From positions 868,001 to 932,000 of the forward strand of contig NZ_FNOH01000001.1 of assembly GCF_900106535.1 (NCBI RefSeq): a stretch of 64,000 bases of DNA, in the 5' to 3' direction. The translations under genes were made by a program, and so were the position numbers. The notes beneath the pieces are model-generated. The model was not told the origin of the DNA. It saw nothing but the letters and a program-made list of their open reading frames with translations, and made no database searches. This document shows, one piece after another, positions 20,485-30,071 of the stretch. How positions within the stretch are numbered: the stretch's first letter is position 1; every line of letters starts with the position of its first letter. The DNA comes from Myxococcus xanthus (lineage in GTDB: Bacteria > Myxococcota > Myxococcia > Myxococcales > Myxococcaceae).

Positions 20485-22241
20485 CGGCCACCTCCCTGCG
20501 CGGCGGCCTGGGGCGGCGCGCGCTCCGAGCTCGCCAGCGTCACGTCCGCCGGCACTTGCGCGTCCGCCGCGCTCAGGTGCGGGAAGGAGGACAGCAGCAG
20601 GCGCGTGTACGGGTGACGCGCCTCCGTGCGCAGGCGCTCGGCGGTGTCCACCTCCACCAGCTTGCCGCCCTGGAGGACGCCGACGCGGTCCGACAGCGCG
20701 AGCAGCAGTGGCAGGTCATGGGTGATGAAGAGCACCGCGAAGCCCAGCCGCTGCTTCAACTCCAGCACGCGCTGAAGCAGCTCCTTCTGCACCACGACGT
20801 CCAGCGCCGTGGTGGGCTCGTCCATCACTACCAGCCTCGGCTCCAGGGCCAGCGCCAGGGCGATGCCCACGCGCTGCCGCATTCCACCGGAGAGTTGGTG
20901 CGGCCACGCGTCCACCCACTGCGGTGCCAGCCCCACCATGGCCAGCAGCTCCCGTGCTCGGGCATGGGCCGCGGCGCGGGTGGTCCGCCCATGGGCGGCG
21001 AGGGTGTCGTGGAACTGGTCCCCCAGCGTGAGCACCGGGTTGAGCGCGCTCATCGCGCTCTGGAAGACCATGGACACCTGGCTCCAGCGGTATGCGCGCA
21101 GCGCGGTTTCATCCAGCGCCGTGACGTCCGTGCCATCCAGGATGATGCGGCCCTGCGTGATGCTGGCGGCCGGAGGCAGCAGGCGCAGCAGCGCGTATCC
21201 CAGCGTCGACTTGCCGCTACCGGACTCACCCGCAAGTCCAAACACCTCACCGGGCGCGATGTCGAAGGACACCGAGTCCACCACCCGCGCGGGCCCACGC
21301 TCCGTGGCGTACTCGATGCACACGTCTCGGATGCTCAGCAGGGCGCCGGGCGGCGGCGCCGCGTCCGCCGAAGAGGACCGCGCCGAGCGGACCGCCGTGG
21401 TCGCCACTGGCGGCGCCTTCAGCGCCGGGTTGGTCACCTCGTCGATGGCGGAGCTGAGCAGCGTCAGCGAGAAGCCGACCAGCGCGATGCACAAGCCCGT
21501 GGGCACGAAGACCCACCAGGAGCGCGTCAGCAGCGCCGCGTCGTTGCCGGCCCAGTAGAGGTTGGTGCCCCACGTCACCGCGCCCACGTCGCCCAGGCCG
21601 AGGAACTCCAGGCCCACCTGCGCGCCTACCGCGTACAGCGTGTTGCCAATGAACGACGAGCCCAGCAGCGACGCCATGTTGGGCAGCAGCTCCCGGACGA
21701 CGATGCGCGAGCGGCTCTCCCCCGCGACGAACGCGGCGGAGACGAAGTCCCGGTTGCGCAGGGCCATGGCCTCGGCGCGGAAGACACGCGCGTTCCAGGC
21801 CCAGCCGGCCAGCGACAGCACCACCACCATGCGGAAGGGGCCGGAGGGCAGGTAGGCGCCCAGGACGATGGCCAGCGGCAGGCCGGGGATGACGAGGAAG
21901 ACGTTGGTAGTGAGCGTCAGCACGTCATCCACGCGGCGGCCCAGGTACCCGGACGTCACGCCGATGAGCGCGCCCATGAGCGTGACGAGAGCGCCCACCG
22001 CGAAGCCGATGGCCAGCGTCTCTCGCGCGCCCACCACCGTCTGCGCCAGCACGTCCTGGCCCTGGCCCGTGGTGCCGAACCAGTGCGCGGAGGAGGGCGG
22101 CTGGTGGGGACGGCCCACCAGCTCCGTGGGGTCCATCACCAGCCAGGGCCCGATGAGCGCGAGCACGATGAAGCCCAGCAGGATGCTCCCGCCCACCGCC
22201 GCCTTGCGTTGGCGCAGCAGCCGTCGAAGAAGGTCACGCAT
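20481..22241 (-). CDS. fused ABC permease (OppC/DppC) and ATPase (OppD/DppD)
   Basis: A 586-residue protein joining two subunits that are normally separate. Residues 1 to ~270 are an OppC/DppC permease: MRDLLRRLLRQRKAAVGG, then six helices with the EAMALRNRDFVSAA coupling loop. An Ala/Ser-rich linker leads to an ATPase at about residues 300-586 with Walker A GESGSGKST, signature LSGGMRQRV and Walker B LVVMDEPTTALD. The other half-ATPase is the next gene and the other permease precedes it, so the complete importer is OppB + OppC-D + OppF + binding protein. The start overlaps the OppB gene by eight bases. Confidence 0.92.
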   Translation of the reverse strand: MRDLLRRLLRQRKAAVGGSILLGFIVLALIGPWLVMDPTELVGRPHQPPSSAHWFGTTGQGQDVLAQTVVGARETLAIGFAVGALVTLMGALIGVTSGYLGRRVDDVLTLTTNVFLVIPGLPLAIVLGAYLPSGPFRMVVVLSLAGWAWNARVFRAEAMALRNRDFVSAAFVAGESRSRIVVRELLPNMASLLGSSFIGNTLYAVGAQVGLEFLGLGDVGAVTWGTNLYWAGNDAALLTRSWWVFVPTGLCIALVGFSLTLLSSAIDEVTNPALKAPPVATTAVRSARSSSADAAPPPGALLSIRDVCIEYATERGPARVVDSVSFDIAPGEVFGLAGESGSGKSTLGYALLRLLPPAASITQGRIILDGTDVTALDETALRAYRWSQVSMVFQSAMSALNPVLTLGDQFHDTLAAHGRTTRAAAHARARELLAMVGLAPQWVDAWPHQLSGGMRQRVGIALALALEPRLVVMDEPTTALDVVVQKELLQRVLELKQRLGFAVLFITHDLPLLLALSDRVGVLQGGKLVEVDTAERLRTEARHPYTRLLLSSFPHLSAADAQVPADVTLASSERAPPQAAAQGGGR

Positions 22242-23214
22242 GGGCGCGGGTCCTCGGGTCCAACCACAGACACAGCAGGTCCACGGCGAAGTTCGCGGCG
22301 AGCACGGCGAAGGTGATGGTCAGGAAGAGCCCCTGCATCAGGGGGTAGTCCTGATTGCGCACGGCCAGGATGAGCAGGTAGCCGGTGCCCGGGTACGAGA
22401 AGACAATCTCCGTCAGCAGCGAGCCGCTCAGCACGAAGCCCAGCGCCATGCCGAAGCCCGTGACGTTGGGCAGCAGCGCGTTGCGCGCGGCGTAGCGCAG
22501 CATCACCTGCCGGGGCGGGAGTCCCTTCGCGTGCGCCAGCCGGAGCGTGTCCGTGCCCAGCGTGGCCACCATGGTGTTGCGCATGCTCAGCATCCATCCA
22601 CCCAGCGTGGCCACGACGATGGAGGCCGCGGGCAGGAAGGCGTGACGCGCCACGTCCGCCGCGAAGGTGAAGGACAGCGCCGGCTCCAGGTCGTGCGAGT
22701 ACGCGTGCCGCAGCGGGAACCAGCCGAGCCCGAACCCGAAGAGGTACAGGGCCAGCATGGCCAGCCAGAAGTAGGGGAAGGCCCCCAGGAAGGCGAGCGC
22801 CGGCGTCACCGTCGCGTCCAGCCACCCGCCGCGGTTCCACGCGGCCAGCACGCCCAGCAAGGAGCCCACCGTGAAGCTGATGATGACCGCGCACCCGGCC
22901 AGCCCCAGCGTCCACAGCAGGCCGGTGCCAATCACCTCGGACACGCGCGCCGGGTAGTACGCGTAGGACAGGCCCAGGTCGCCGCGCAGCAGGTGCTTCA
23001 GGTACGTGGCGTACTGCACGTACCAGGGCGCCTCCGTGAAGCCGAAGGCGGCACGCAGCGCCACCATGGCCTCGGGCTGCACGCGGCCCTCGAAGCGCGC
23101 GAACATGGCGGACGCCGGGTCACCGGGTGCCAGCCGGGGGATGATGAAGTTGAGCGTCAGCGACGCCCAGGCCGCCAGCAGGTAGAAGCCCAACCTCCGC
23201 AGGACGTAGGCCAT
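22234..23214 (-). CDS. ABC transporter permease (OppB/DppB type)
   Basis: A 326-residue inner-membrane permease with the N-terminal MAYVLRRLGFYLLAAWASLTL helix, the family stretch IPRLAPGDPASAM, about six helices, and the EAA coupling loop (RLAHAKGLPPRQVMLRYAARNAL). It forms the import channel with the permease half of the downstream fusion. It starts five bases after the stop of the binding-protein gene. Confidence 0.93.
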   Translation of the reverse strand: MAYVLRRLGFYLLAAWASLTLNFIIPRLAPGDPASAMFARFEGRVQPEAMVALRAAFGFTEAPWYVQYATYLKHLLRGDLGLSYAYYPARVSEVIGTGLLWTLGLAGCAVIISFTVGSLLGVLAAWNRGGWLDATVTPALAFLGAFPYFWLAMLALYLFGFGLGWFPLRHAYSHDLEPALSFTFAADVARHAFLPAASIVVATLGGWMLSMRNTMVATLGTDTLRLAHAKGLPPRQVMLRYAARNALLPNVTGFGMALGFVLSGSLLTEIVFSYPGTGYLLILAVRNQDYPLMQGLFLTITFAVLAANFAVDLLCLWLDPRTRAHA

Positions 23215-23219
23215 GGCGC

Positions 23220-24860
23220 TCAGGGCTCCCTGGGGGCGAGCGACGTCAGCACCAGCAGGCTGTCGGGCTCGGCATGAGGGGACAGGCGCGCGTAGGGGTT
23301 CTGCTCGGTGGGAAAGCCGGTGAAGCGCCGCGAGTTGGACTCGCCCCAGGACGGGTTGGGGAAGAGGGGGATGGACGGCGCCAGCTCGGAGTAGCGCCGC
23401 TGCACCGCCGCCATCAGCGCGCGCTGCGCGTCCTCGGCGTCCGTGCGCTCGAAGCGCGTCAGCAGCTCGTCCGCCTCCTCATCGCCGAAGCGGTGCCAGT
23501 TGGACGCGGCCACCTCGCCCACCGGGCGCACGGTGCGCGGGGAGAGCTGCCACTTGTAGAAGGTGTACGGCGTGGGGCCGTCCAGGGACCAGGAGATGGC
23601 CAGCTGGAACTCGCCCTTCTGGAGCCGCGCGTACCACGCACCGAACTCGTAGGTGCGCAGCTGCGCCTGCACGCCCAGCTTCCGCAAGTCCCGCGCCACC
23701 ACCTGTCCGGCGCGCACCCAGTCGGACCAGCCGCCCACCACCTCGATGTCCAGCGCGAGCGGCTGGCCATCCGCCTTGCGCCGCAGCCCGTCCGGGCCTT
23801 CCTTCAAGCCCGCCTCGTCCAGCAGCCGCTTCGCCGCCTCCAGGTCGTGCTTCACCCAAGCACCCTGGGCCGCGTCCGCGTCGCGCCACGTGGCGTACGC
23901 GTCGTTGAGCGCGGTGGCGTCCGCCGGCCGCGTGTAGCCGTACATGGCGATCTCCACCAGCCGCTCGCGGTCCAACGCCATGCTCAACGCCTTGCGCACG
24001 CGCACGTCGTCCAGCGGCGGCAGGGTGGTGTTGGGGTAGAGGAAGACGGTGCTGCCGTAGAGTGGGAACCAGCGGCCGTGGTGCGCCGGGTCCCTGGCGA
24101 CGAAGGTGCGGTCCACGGCGGGGACGAAGTTGCCCGCCCAGTCCACTTCCCCTTCCACCAGCGCCAGGTTGGCCTGGTCATTGGTGGGGAAGGCCAAGAA
24201 GCGCAGCGCGGAGACGGCGGGCTTGCCGGGCTGCCAGTAGTACGGGTTGCGGCCCAGCTCGTAGACCTGGTTGCGGAAGACGGTGACCTCGGTGAAGGGC
24301 CCGGTGGCCACCGGCTGCGGGTTGGTGAACGTCACCGGGTCCGCCACCTTCTCCCAGACGTGCCGGGGGACGATGGGCTGCTGCGCCAGCTCCGCGAAGC
24401 CGGGGATGTAGACGCGGGAGAACTGGAAGGCCACCGTGTGCGCGTCCTCCGCGCGCACGTCCTCCACGAAGCGCCACACGCCGCCCGCGTCCAGCGCCGC
24501 GTGCTGCTCGAGCAACTGGAAGGTGAAGGCCACGTCGTCCGCGGTGAAAGGTCTTCCATCGGACCAGCGCACGCCGGGGCGCAGGGTGAAGCGCAGCGTG
24601 CGGCGGTCCTCGGACCACGCGTGGCCGGTGGCCAGCCAGGGCGTCCACTGGCCCACCGCGGGGCTGAAGATTTCAAGGCACTCGTAGACGCCCGCGCGCG
24701 TGGGCCAACGAGCGCCCGCGCCCGCGAACAGCGGGTTGAAGTTGCGCACCCAGGTGCTCTGTTGCTCCACGGAGACGAACAGCACTCCGGGCGGCCGTGG
24801 GCGGGGTTCCACCTTGCAGGCCACCAGCAGGAGTGTCAGCGCCCAGAGCGCGACCCTCAC
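23220..24860 (-). CDS. ABC transporter substrate-binding lipoprotein (family 5, OppA/DppA type)
   Basis: A 546-residue lipoprotein of the peptide/nickel/oligosaccharide-binding family 5. The signal peptide MRVALWALTLLLVAC gives Cys15 as the lipid anchor. Family stretches are RTLRFTLRPGVRWSDGRPFTADDVAFTF (shown in part) and DDVRVRKALSMALDRERLVEIAMYG (shown in part). It captures the substrate for the Opp-like permease. The GTG start at 24860 overlaps the GH16 stop (GTGA), which fixes the start. Placement directly after a laminarinase suggests oligoglucoside binding; peptide binding is not excluded. Confidence 0.9.
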   Translation of the reverse strand: MRVALWALTLLLVACKVEPRPRPPGVLFVSVEQQSTWVRNFNPLFAGAGARWPTRAGVYECLEIFSPAVGQWTPWLATGHAWSEDRRTLRFTLRPGVRWSDGRPFTADDVAFTFQLLEQHAALDAGGVWRFVEDVRAEDAHTVAFQFSRVYIPGFAELAQQPIVPRHVWEKVADPVTFTNPQPVATGPFTEVTVFRNQVYELGRNPYYWQPGKPAVSALRFLAFPTNDQANLALVEGEVDWAGNFVPAVDRTFVARDPAHHGRWFPLYGSTVFLYPNTTLPPLDDVRVRKALSMALDRERLVEIAMYGYTRPADATALNDAYATWRDADAAQGAWVKHDLEAAKRLLDEAGLKEGPDGLRRKADGQPLALDIEVVGGWSDWVRAGQVVARDLRKLGVQAQLRTYEFGAWYARLQKGEFQLAISWSLDGPTPYTFYKWQLSPRTVRPVGEVAASNWHRFGDEEADELLTRFERTDAEDAQRALMAAVQRRYSELAPSIPLFPNPSWGESNSRRFTGFPTEQNPYARLSPHAEPDSLLVLTSLAPREP

Positions 24861-25711
24861 GTGGGCCTCGCGTAGACGCGGACGTAGTCCACCTTCATCT
24901 GCTGCGGGAACACCGTGTCCCGGCCCACCGGGCCCACGAAGTTTCCACCCACCGCGACGTTGAGGATGATGAATTGGGGCTGGTCGAAGACCCAGCGGGC
25001 GCCCTCGGGGAGCTGGGCGGGCGTCGCCTCGAAGAAGGCGGTGCCGTCCAGGAACCAGCGGATGCGGTTCGGCTCCCACTCCACCGCGTAGACGTGGAAG
25101 TCCTCGTTCAGCCGGACGCCGCTGACGACGTAGTCCTGGCCGAGGTTGTTGCCGGCGGAGTACCTCGGCCCGTGCAGCGAGCCCCGGAGGATGGACGGCA
25201 GCTGGCCCCGGTACTCCATGATGTCGATTTCGCCGCACTCCGGCCAATCGACGCTGTGGATGTTCGCGCCCAGCATCCAGAAGGCGGGCCAGATGCCGCG
25301 GCCCACGGGGAGCTGGATGCGCGCCTCGATGCGGCCATACGTGGTTTCGTAGCGGCCCTGCGTCCGGATGCGCCCGGAGGTGTAGTCCCGGCCGTTGTAG
25401 CGCTCGCGGCGCGCGGTGATGACCAGGTTGCCGGCGCCGTCATGCGCGGTGTTCTCGGTCCGGTCGGTGTTGAACTCCTGCTGCTCGTTCCCCCAGCCGT
25501 GCCCCCCCACGTCGTGCACCCACCGCTCGGGTGAGGGCGGCGTCCCCTCCGGTCCATCGAACTCGTCCTGCCACACCAGCTCCCAGTCCGTGCTGGGCTG
25601 CGGGTTGGTGTGGGGTGGCGGGGTGCCAGGGCGGTTCACCCGGTTGGCGGCCGGGTCACAGGCGAGGCCCGTGAGGGCCACGGCCATGGGGAGGAGGCGC
25701 GGGAGCGTCAT
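24857..25711 (-). CDS. GH16 family beta-glucanase lipoprotein (laminarinase-like)
   Basis: A 284-residue family 16 glycoside hydrolase. The signal peptide ends LTGLAC (Cys18), so it is a lipoprotein. The domain opens with WQDEFDG and has GRIEARIQLPVGRGIWPAFW. The catalytic motif GEIDIMEYRG puts the nucleophile at Glu161, the assisting Asp at 163 and the proton donor at Glu166; the extra Met between Ile164 and Glu166 marks the laminarinase-type rather than lichenase-type motif. It ends VDYVRVYARP. It should cut beta-1,3-(1,4)-glucan at the cell surface. Its ATG overlaps the ROK stop by four bases. Confidence 0.93.
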   Translation of the reverse strand: MTLPRLLPMAVALTGLACDPAANRVNRPGTPPPHTNPQPSTDWELVWQDEFDGPEGTPPSPERWVHDVGGHGWGNEQQEFNTDRTENTAHDGAGNLVITARRERYNGRDYTSGRIRTQGRYETTYGRIEARIQLPVGRGIWPAFWMLGANIHSVDWPECGEIDIMEYRGQLPSILRGSLHGPRYSAGNNLGQDYVVSGVRLNEDFHVYAVEWEPNRIRWFLDGTAFFEATPAQLPEGARWVFDQPQFIILNVAVGGNFVGPVGRDTVFPQQMKVDYVRVYARPT

Positions 25712-26934
25712 GCAGGTTTGCCTATGTGTTGGAGAGGGAAGAGGGTTCGGTCACGCAGCGCCGCCTGGAGCACCAGGGTGGCCGCGCCCACGGCGATGGC
25801 GCGGTCTCCCAGCGCGGAGGTGACGATGCGCGTCTCCGCCATGGAGGTGGACAGCGCCCGCTTGCGCACCGACGCGCGGAGCGGGTCCAGCAGCAGGTCT
25901 CCCACCGACGAGATTTCGCCGCCGAGCACGACAATGGCGGGGTTGAGCAGGTTCAGCAGACCGGCCACGGCGATGCCCAGGTAGTGCCCGAGCCCGTCGA
26001 TGACCTGACGTGCGGCGGGCTCACCCGCCCGCGCGCCTTCCACCAGCTCGCGCACCGTGAGGGCGCGCTTGTCCTTGCGGCCCATCAGCTCCCGCGCCCG
26101 TTCCAGCAGGGCCGCGGACCCGATGAGCGTGACGAGGCAGCCGCGCAGGCCGCACACGCACTGCGGTCCGGAGGAGTCCACCGCCATGTGGCTGATTTCG
26201 CCCGCGGTGCCGCCCGCGCCACGGTAGACGTCGCCGTGGATGATGTGGCCGGAGCCGATGCCCGTGGCCAGCTTGATGTACGCCAGGTCCTCGCCGTTGA
26301 CGCCCGCGCCCCAGTAGCACTCCGACAGCGCGCCCAGGTTCGCGTCGTTGTCCACGAACACTGGCAGGCCGAACGCGCTCCGCAGTGACTCCTGCACGTC
26401 GTAGTCGCGCCAGGCCGGCACCAGCAGCGGGGACAGCTTTCCGGGCGCGGACGGGTGGACAGGGCTGGGCACGGCGATGCCCATGCCCGCCACGGAGCGG
26501 CGCGGTACGCGTTCGGCGTCCAGGACCTCCTGGACCAGCTCGCGCACCTTCTGGAGCGTGCCCTTGGGGTCCTCACGGACTGCATGGCTGGCGTGCCGGT
26601 ACGCGCGCACCCGGCCGCGCAGGTCGGTGAGCGCGGCCGTCACGTGGGTGGCACCCATCTCCACGCCGATGAGGCTGAACGCGTCATCGCAGAAGCCGAT
26701 GAGGGTGGGGCGACGGCCGCCCCGGGACACCCCGGCGCCAATGCTGCGCACCAGGCCGGAGCGCTCCAGGTCCGCCACGATGGCGGAGACGGTCGACGGA
26801 CTGAGCTCCGTCCGCCGGGCGATCTCCGCCCGGGAAATCTGACGCTCGCGCCAGATCATGTTGAGCAGCAGGCTGCTGTTCTGCGCGCGCATGCCCGCCG
26901 CATCGACCGTCGTCACCGCCGTTCCCACTCGCAT
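25708..26934 (-). CDS. ROK family transcriptional regulator
   Basis: A 408-residue ROK repressor. The winged HTH (ISRAEIARRTELSPSTVSAIV) at about residues 33-55 is followed by the sugar-kinase-like domain with GVEMGATHV, NDANLGALSE and GTGIGSGHIIHG-like loops, and the zinc motif CVCGLRGCL. It heads the coupled gene series, so it probably senses a glucan-derived sugar and controls the operon including itself. ATG 26934 is chosen because it gives the typical ~25-residue lead before the HTH; a longer frame upstream is not family-like. Confidence 0.93.
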   Translation of the reverse strand: MRVGTAVTTVDAAGMRAQNSSLLLNMIWRERQISRAEIARRTELSPSTVSAIVADLERSGLVRSIGAGVSRGGRRPTLIGFCDDAFSLIGVEMGATHVTAALTDLRGRVRAYRHASHAVREDPKGTLQKVRELVQEVLDAERVPRRSVAGMGIAVPSPVHPSAPGKLSPLLVPAWRDYDVQESLRSAFGLPVFVDNDANLGALSECYWGAGVNGEDLAYIKLATGIGSGHIIHGDVYRGAGGTAGEISHMAVDSSGPQCVCGLRGCLVTLIGSAALLERARELMGRKDKRALTVRELVEGARAGEPAARQVIDGLGHYLGIAVAGLLNLLNPAIVVLGGEISSVGDLLLDPLRASVRKRALSTSMAETRIVTSALGDRAIAVGAATLVLQAALRDRTLFPLQHIGKPA

Positions 26935-26974
26935 CGTCCTCTCGCTCCGTTCCGCCGCGAGGATGGGGTGGGTG

Positions 26975-27736
26975 TCAGTGCCAGTGGATGTCGTCGATGA
27001 AGAAGACGAGCGGAGTCGTCCTTCCATCGGCGGTCCATCCGAAGCCACCCACCACCTGTCCATACCGGACGCGGCTGATGTCGATTGTGTACTGGGTCGG
27101 GGTGGTGGTGAGCGCCACGTTCGCTTCTTTCACCTCGAAACCGTCGGCGGCGTTCATTCCCACCATGAAGGAGACGATTTCGCCGCCCTCCGTGCCCCAG
27201 GCGTAGAAGGACACGGTGTTGGCGCCGTCCGGGACGCGGAAGCCGGGCTCGTCTCCCCAGTTGCCTTCCGGGTACTGCCAGTACACGCCCGCCCAACCGT
27301 CGCTGCCAGGCGTCCAGGTGAACTTGTGGCAGGCGCCCCGCTGCGAACCCGCCCGCCCAGGCAGACACTCGGTGCCGTCGTAGGTGACGCCGCCCCGCGA
27401 GCCGTCGCCCATGTAGCCACTGGGAATCCAGGTGCCGTCCACGGCCAGGGGCAGCGTGGGGACGGTGCCGGCGTCTTCCTCGGTGCCGGCGTCTTCCTCG
27501 GGCTCGGTGCCCGCGTCCGGCTCCGTGCCGGCGTCAGTCTGCGTGCCCGAGTCGGGCTGTGTGCCCGAGTCCGGCTGCGTGCCGGCGTCAGGCCGCGTGC
27601 CTGAATCGGGGTGCTGCTGTCCTGCGTCAGGCGTTGGCGTGGGGTCCTCTTCAGGGTCACATCCCGCCACCAGACCAGACACCGCGAAAACGCCCGCCGC
27701 CACCCACGCCCACGCGAAACGCTTGTTCGGTTGCAT
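26975..27736 (-). CDS. lipoprotein with acidic PDSGT/PDAGT linker and carbohydrate-binding-like domain
   Basis: A 253-residue lipoprotein with signal peptide ending SGLVAGC. A linker of about 55 residues is built from repeats of [TE]-[QE]-P-D-[SA]-G and E-E-D-A-G-T. It is followed by a beta-rich domain with GWAGVYWQYPEGNWGD, VSFYAWGTEGGEIVSFMVG and a final VFFIDDIHW, the pattern of CBM-type jelly rolls. A surface glycan-binding role alongside the GH16 enzyme is likely. ATG 27736 has GGAGGG eight bases upstream. It lies 40 bases ahead of the ROK gene and may be the first gene of that operon. Confidence 0.8.
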   Translation of the reverse strand: MQPNKRFAWAWVAAGVFAVSGLVAGCDPEEDPTPTPDAGQQHPDSGTRPDAGTQPDSGTQPDSGTQTDAGTEPDAGTEPEEDAGTEEDAGTVPTLPLAVDGTWIPSGYMGDGSRGGVTYDGTECLPGRAGSQRGACHKFTWTPGSDGWAGVYWQYPEGNWGDEPGFRVPDGANTVSFYAWGTEGGEIVSFMVGMNAADGFEVKEANVALTTTPTQYTIDISRVRYGQVVGGFGWTADGRTTPLVFFIDDIHWH

Positions 27737-28008
27737 GCGCTGCCCTCCACGGCTGGAAGACTTCATTCCCACTGCGAAGAAACAAGGGTGCTTCGAGAGT
27801 CGTCGTTTACTGGGGCGGCGCGTCGGAAAGGCGTGGAGCAGCCGCGAACGAACGCGAGTTATTTCGAATGGCGAAGAAAGTACCAGCGAGAATCCGGTGA
27901 TTGCAAGTCTGTGGCAGTTCATTCCCTGTGACGCATTGCTGCAAAGGCAGACGGACCACCCTCCGGAGGGAAGGTGGGCCGTGGCGGACGTCAGGTTTGG
28001 ACGTGCTG

Positions 28009-30018
28009 CTATTCGTCGCTGACAGGGTCCAGCAGGTAGCTGATGCGCACCATGAACTCGCGGGAGAAGACAGGCATGGGCGCGTGGCCGCCGTTGTAGG
28101 GCTGGGCGATGCGGAAGTTCGTGCCGGTCAGGTTGTAGACGCCCGCGCCAATCTCCAGCCCGCGCGTGCCCACGTCCTGCGCGCGCACGAAGAGGTTGAG
28201 CAGCAACTGCGTGGGGAGCTCCTCCACCGCCGCGTTGCCCTCGTCATCCGGCACATCCACGGCGTAGCGCTTGCCCACGAGGACGGCGGTGGGGCTGACG
28301 GTGAGCCAGGGCAGGACCTTGATGCTGCCGGTGAGCGCGGCCTTGTGAGTGGGCATGCCCGTGAAGGCGTTGGGCTGTCCGGGGACCTGGTAGTCCTCCA
28401 CGTCATTGCGGCCTGACGGCGTGTAGAACGAATAGTTGAGGGCGGCGCGGCCCCAGCTTCCGCGCACGTGGTAGTCCAGCTCGACGCCGCGGCTGCCCAG
28501 GCGTCCGAGGTTCCGGTAGGCCTCCGTGTTCGTCACCGCGTCGTATGAATAGATGATGGGGTCCGCCACGCCCATGTCGAAGGCGTTGGCGCTCAGTGCG
28601 TGGCCTTCTCCCATGCGCAGCGTGCCCTCCAACTCGAGCACGGTGGTGCGCTCGGGCCGGACGTCGGCGCCCAGGCTGATGTTCTCGATGCTCGGCGCGC
28701 GGAAGGCGCGGCTGAACAGGGCCTTGCCGCTGAACGGCCCGACGCTGCGCAGCAGCACCAGCCGCGGCACGAAGGACTCGCCGAAGGCGCTGTGGTTCTC
28801 CACGCGCGCGCCAGCCACCACGTTGACGAACGGATTGACGGAGAAGGCCTCCACGAAGCCCGCCAGGTTCACGTAGGAGACGCTGTCGGCCTCCTCGGGG
28901 CCGAAGCCCGTCTGGAGGCCCACGCCCACCGGGCCGTTGACCCACCCCTGGTCGGACGTCACATCCACGCCGCCGGTGAGCTGCAGCCAGTCCAGCGCCG
29001 CCCAGCGCGCCAGCGTCCGCCCTCGCAGGCGCAGCACCTGCTTGTCGTAGAAGAAGGGCGAATCCTGGTCCGAGTCACTGAAGGGCTTGGAGAAGGTGAG
29101 GTTGAGGCGGGGGATGATTTCCACCCGCTCGTCCGGGCGGAACCTGTCGCTCAGCTCCGCGTGGAGGGACTCAAAGTTGGTGGGTGCGGGCGCTTCCAAC
29201 ACCTCGTCGAAGGCGACGATGGCGGAGGTGCCATAGCGCTGGTACAGCACGCTGAGCTGCAAGTCCTTGTAGCCCACGCCCGCCTGCACCATCGTCGGGT
29301 CCAGCCGCGAGTTGCCACCCAGTTGCGCGGAGTTGCCGAAGAAGTCCTGGAAGACGCCGTTGCTGCGCTGGGCCTGCGACAGTCCGGCGGACGCGAAGAT
29401 GCTCAGGCCCGGCGCGGACTCGAAGACCTTGCGGCCGGAGACGGTGAGCCCCCGCCGGCCGTTCACGCTGCCCATCTGTCCGTACATGCCGGACACCATC
29501 AGGTCCGTGCTGCCCTGGACGCCGCGCGTGACGACGTTGATGACGGCGAGCTCCGCGTTGCCGCCGTAGATGACGGAGCCGGGGCCGCGCACCACTTCGA
29601 TGCGTTCGATGAGCTCGATGGGGAACTCGTTGCCCAACTGCATCGTGGAGTAGAGCTGCTCGTTCATCTCCTTGCCGTCCACGACGAGCAGCACCTTGCC
29701 CTCGTAGCCCCACAGGCCGCGGAATCCGGGGCCGACCGCGCCCTGGGTGTCCACGCCGAAGAAGAAGCCCGGAATCTGCAGCAGCAGGTCCATCAAGTCG
29801 CGGGCGCCGGAGTTGCGAATCTCCTCCGCGTTCATCGCCGTGACGACGGCGGGGGACTCCTGGAGCCGGGTGACGGCGAAGGAGGCCACCTGGCTGTGAA
29901 CCTCGGGCTCCTCGTCACCCAGGTTCCCCGCGTCGGTGTCCTGGGCGAGCGCGGGACTGGCGCACAGGAGGAGCAGGGCTCCGATTGAAGGTTCGGACCA
30001 CCTACGGCAGCGGCGCAT
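28009..30018 (-). CDS. TonB-dependent outer-membrane receptor
   Basis: A 669-residue receptor with a cleavable signal peptide (ASPALAQ). The plug domain holds SPAVVTAMNAEEIRNSGARDLMDLL and IERIEVVRGPGSVIYGGNAELAVINVVT (both shown in part). A beta-barrel with repeated RVEIIPRLNLTF-type strands ends MVRISYLLDP, consistent with a BAM signal. It imports a large ligand using the proton motive force. It sits 272 bases upstream of the CBM lipoprotein in the same direction, so a glucan oligomer is a plausible ligand, but siderophore or cobalamin uptake cannot be excluded. Confidence 0.92.
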   Translation of the reverse strand: MRRCRRWSEPSIGALLLLCASPALAQDTDAGNLGDEEPEVHSQVASFAVTRLQESPAVVTAMNAEEIRNSGARDLMDLLLQIPGFFFGVDTQGAVGPGFRGLWGYEGKVLLVVDGKEMNEQLYSTMQLGNEFPIELIERIEVVRGPGSVIYGGNAELAVINVVTRGVQGSTDLMVSGMYGQMGSVNGRRGLTVSGRKVFESAPGLSIFASAGLSQAQRSNGVFQDFFGNSAQLGGNSRLDPTMVQAGVGYKDLQLSVLYQRYGTSAIVAFDEVLEAPAPTNFESLHAELSDRFRPDERVEIIPRLNLTFSKPFSDSDQDSPFFYDKQVLRLRGRTLARWAALDWLQLTGGVDVTSDQGWVNGPVGVGLQTGFGPEEADSVSYVNLAGFVEAFSVNPFVNVVAGARVENHSAFGESFVPRLVLLRSVGPFSGKALFSRAFRAPSIENISLGADVRPERTTVLELEGTLRMGEGHALSANAFDMGVADPIIYSYDAVTNTEAYRNLGRLGSRGVELDYHVRGSWGRAALNYSFYTPSGRNDVEDYQVPGQPNAFTGMPTHKAALTGSIKVLPWLTVSPTAVLVGKRYAVDVPDDEGNAAVEELPTQLLLNLFVRAQDVGTRGLEIGAGVYNLTGTNFRIAQPYNGGHAPMPVFSREFMVRISYLLDPVSDE

Positions 30019-30071
30019 ATCGACCTCGATGCGGAAAGGGAGCGCGGCTCGCCGCGCGAACGGCCTTCAGG

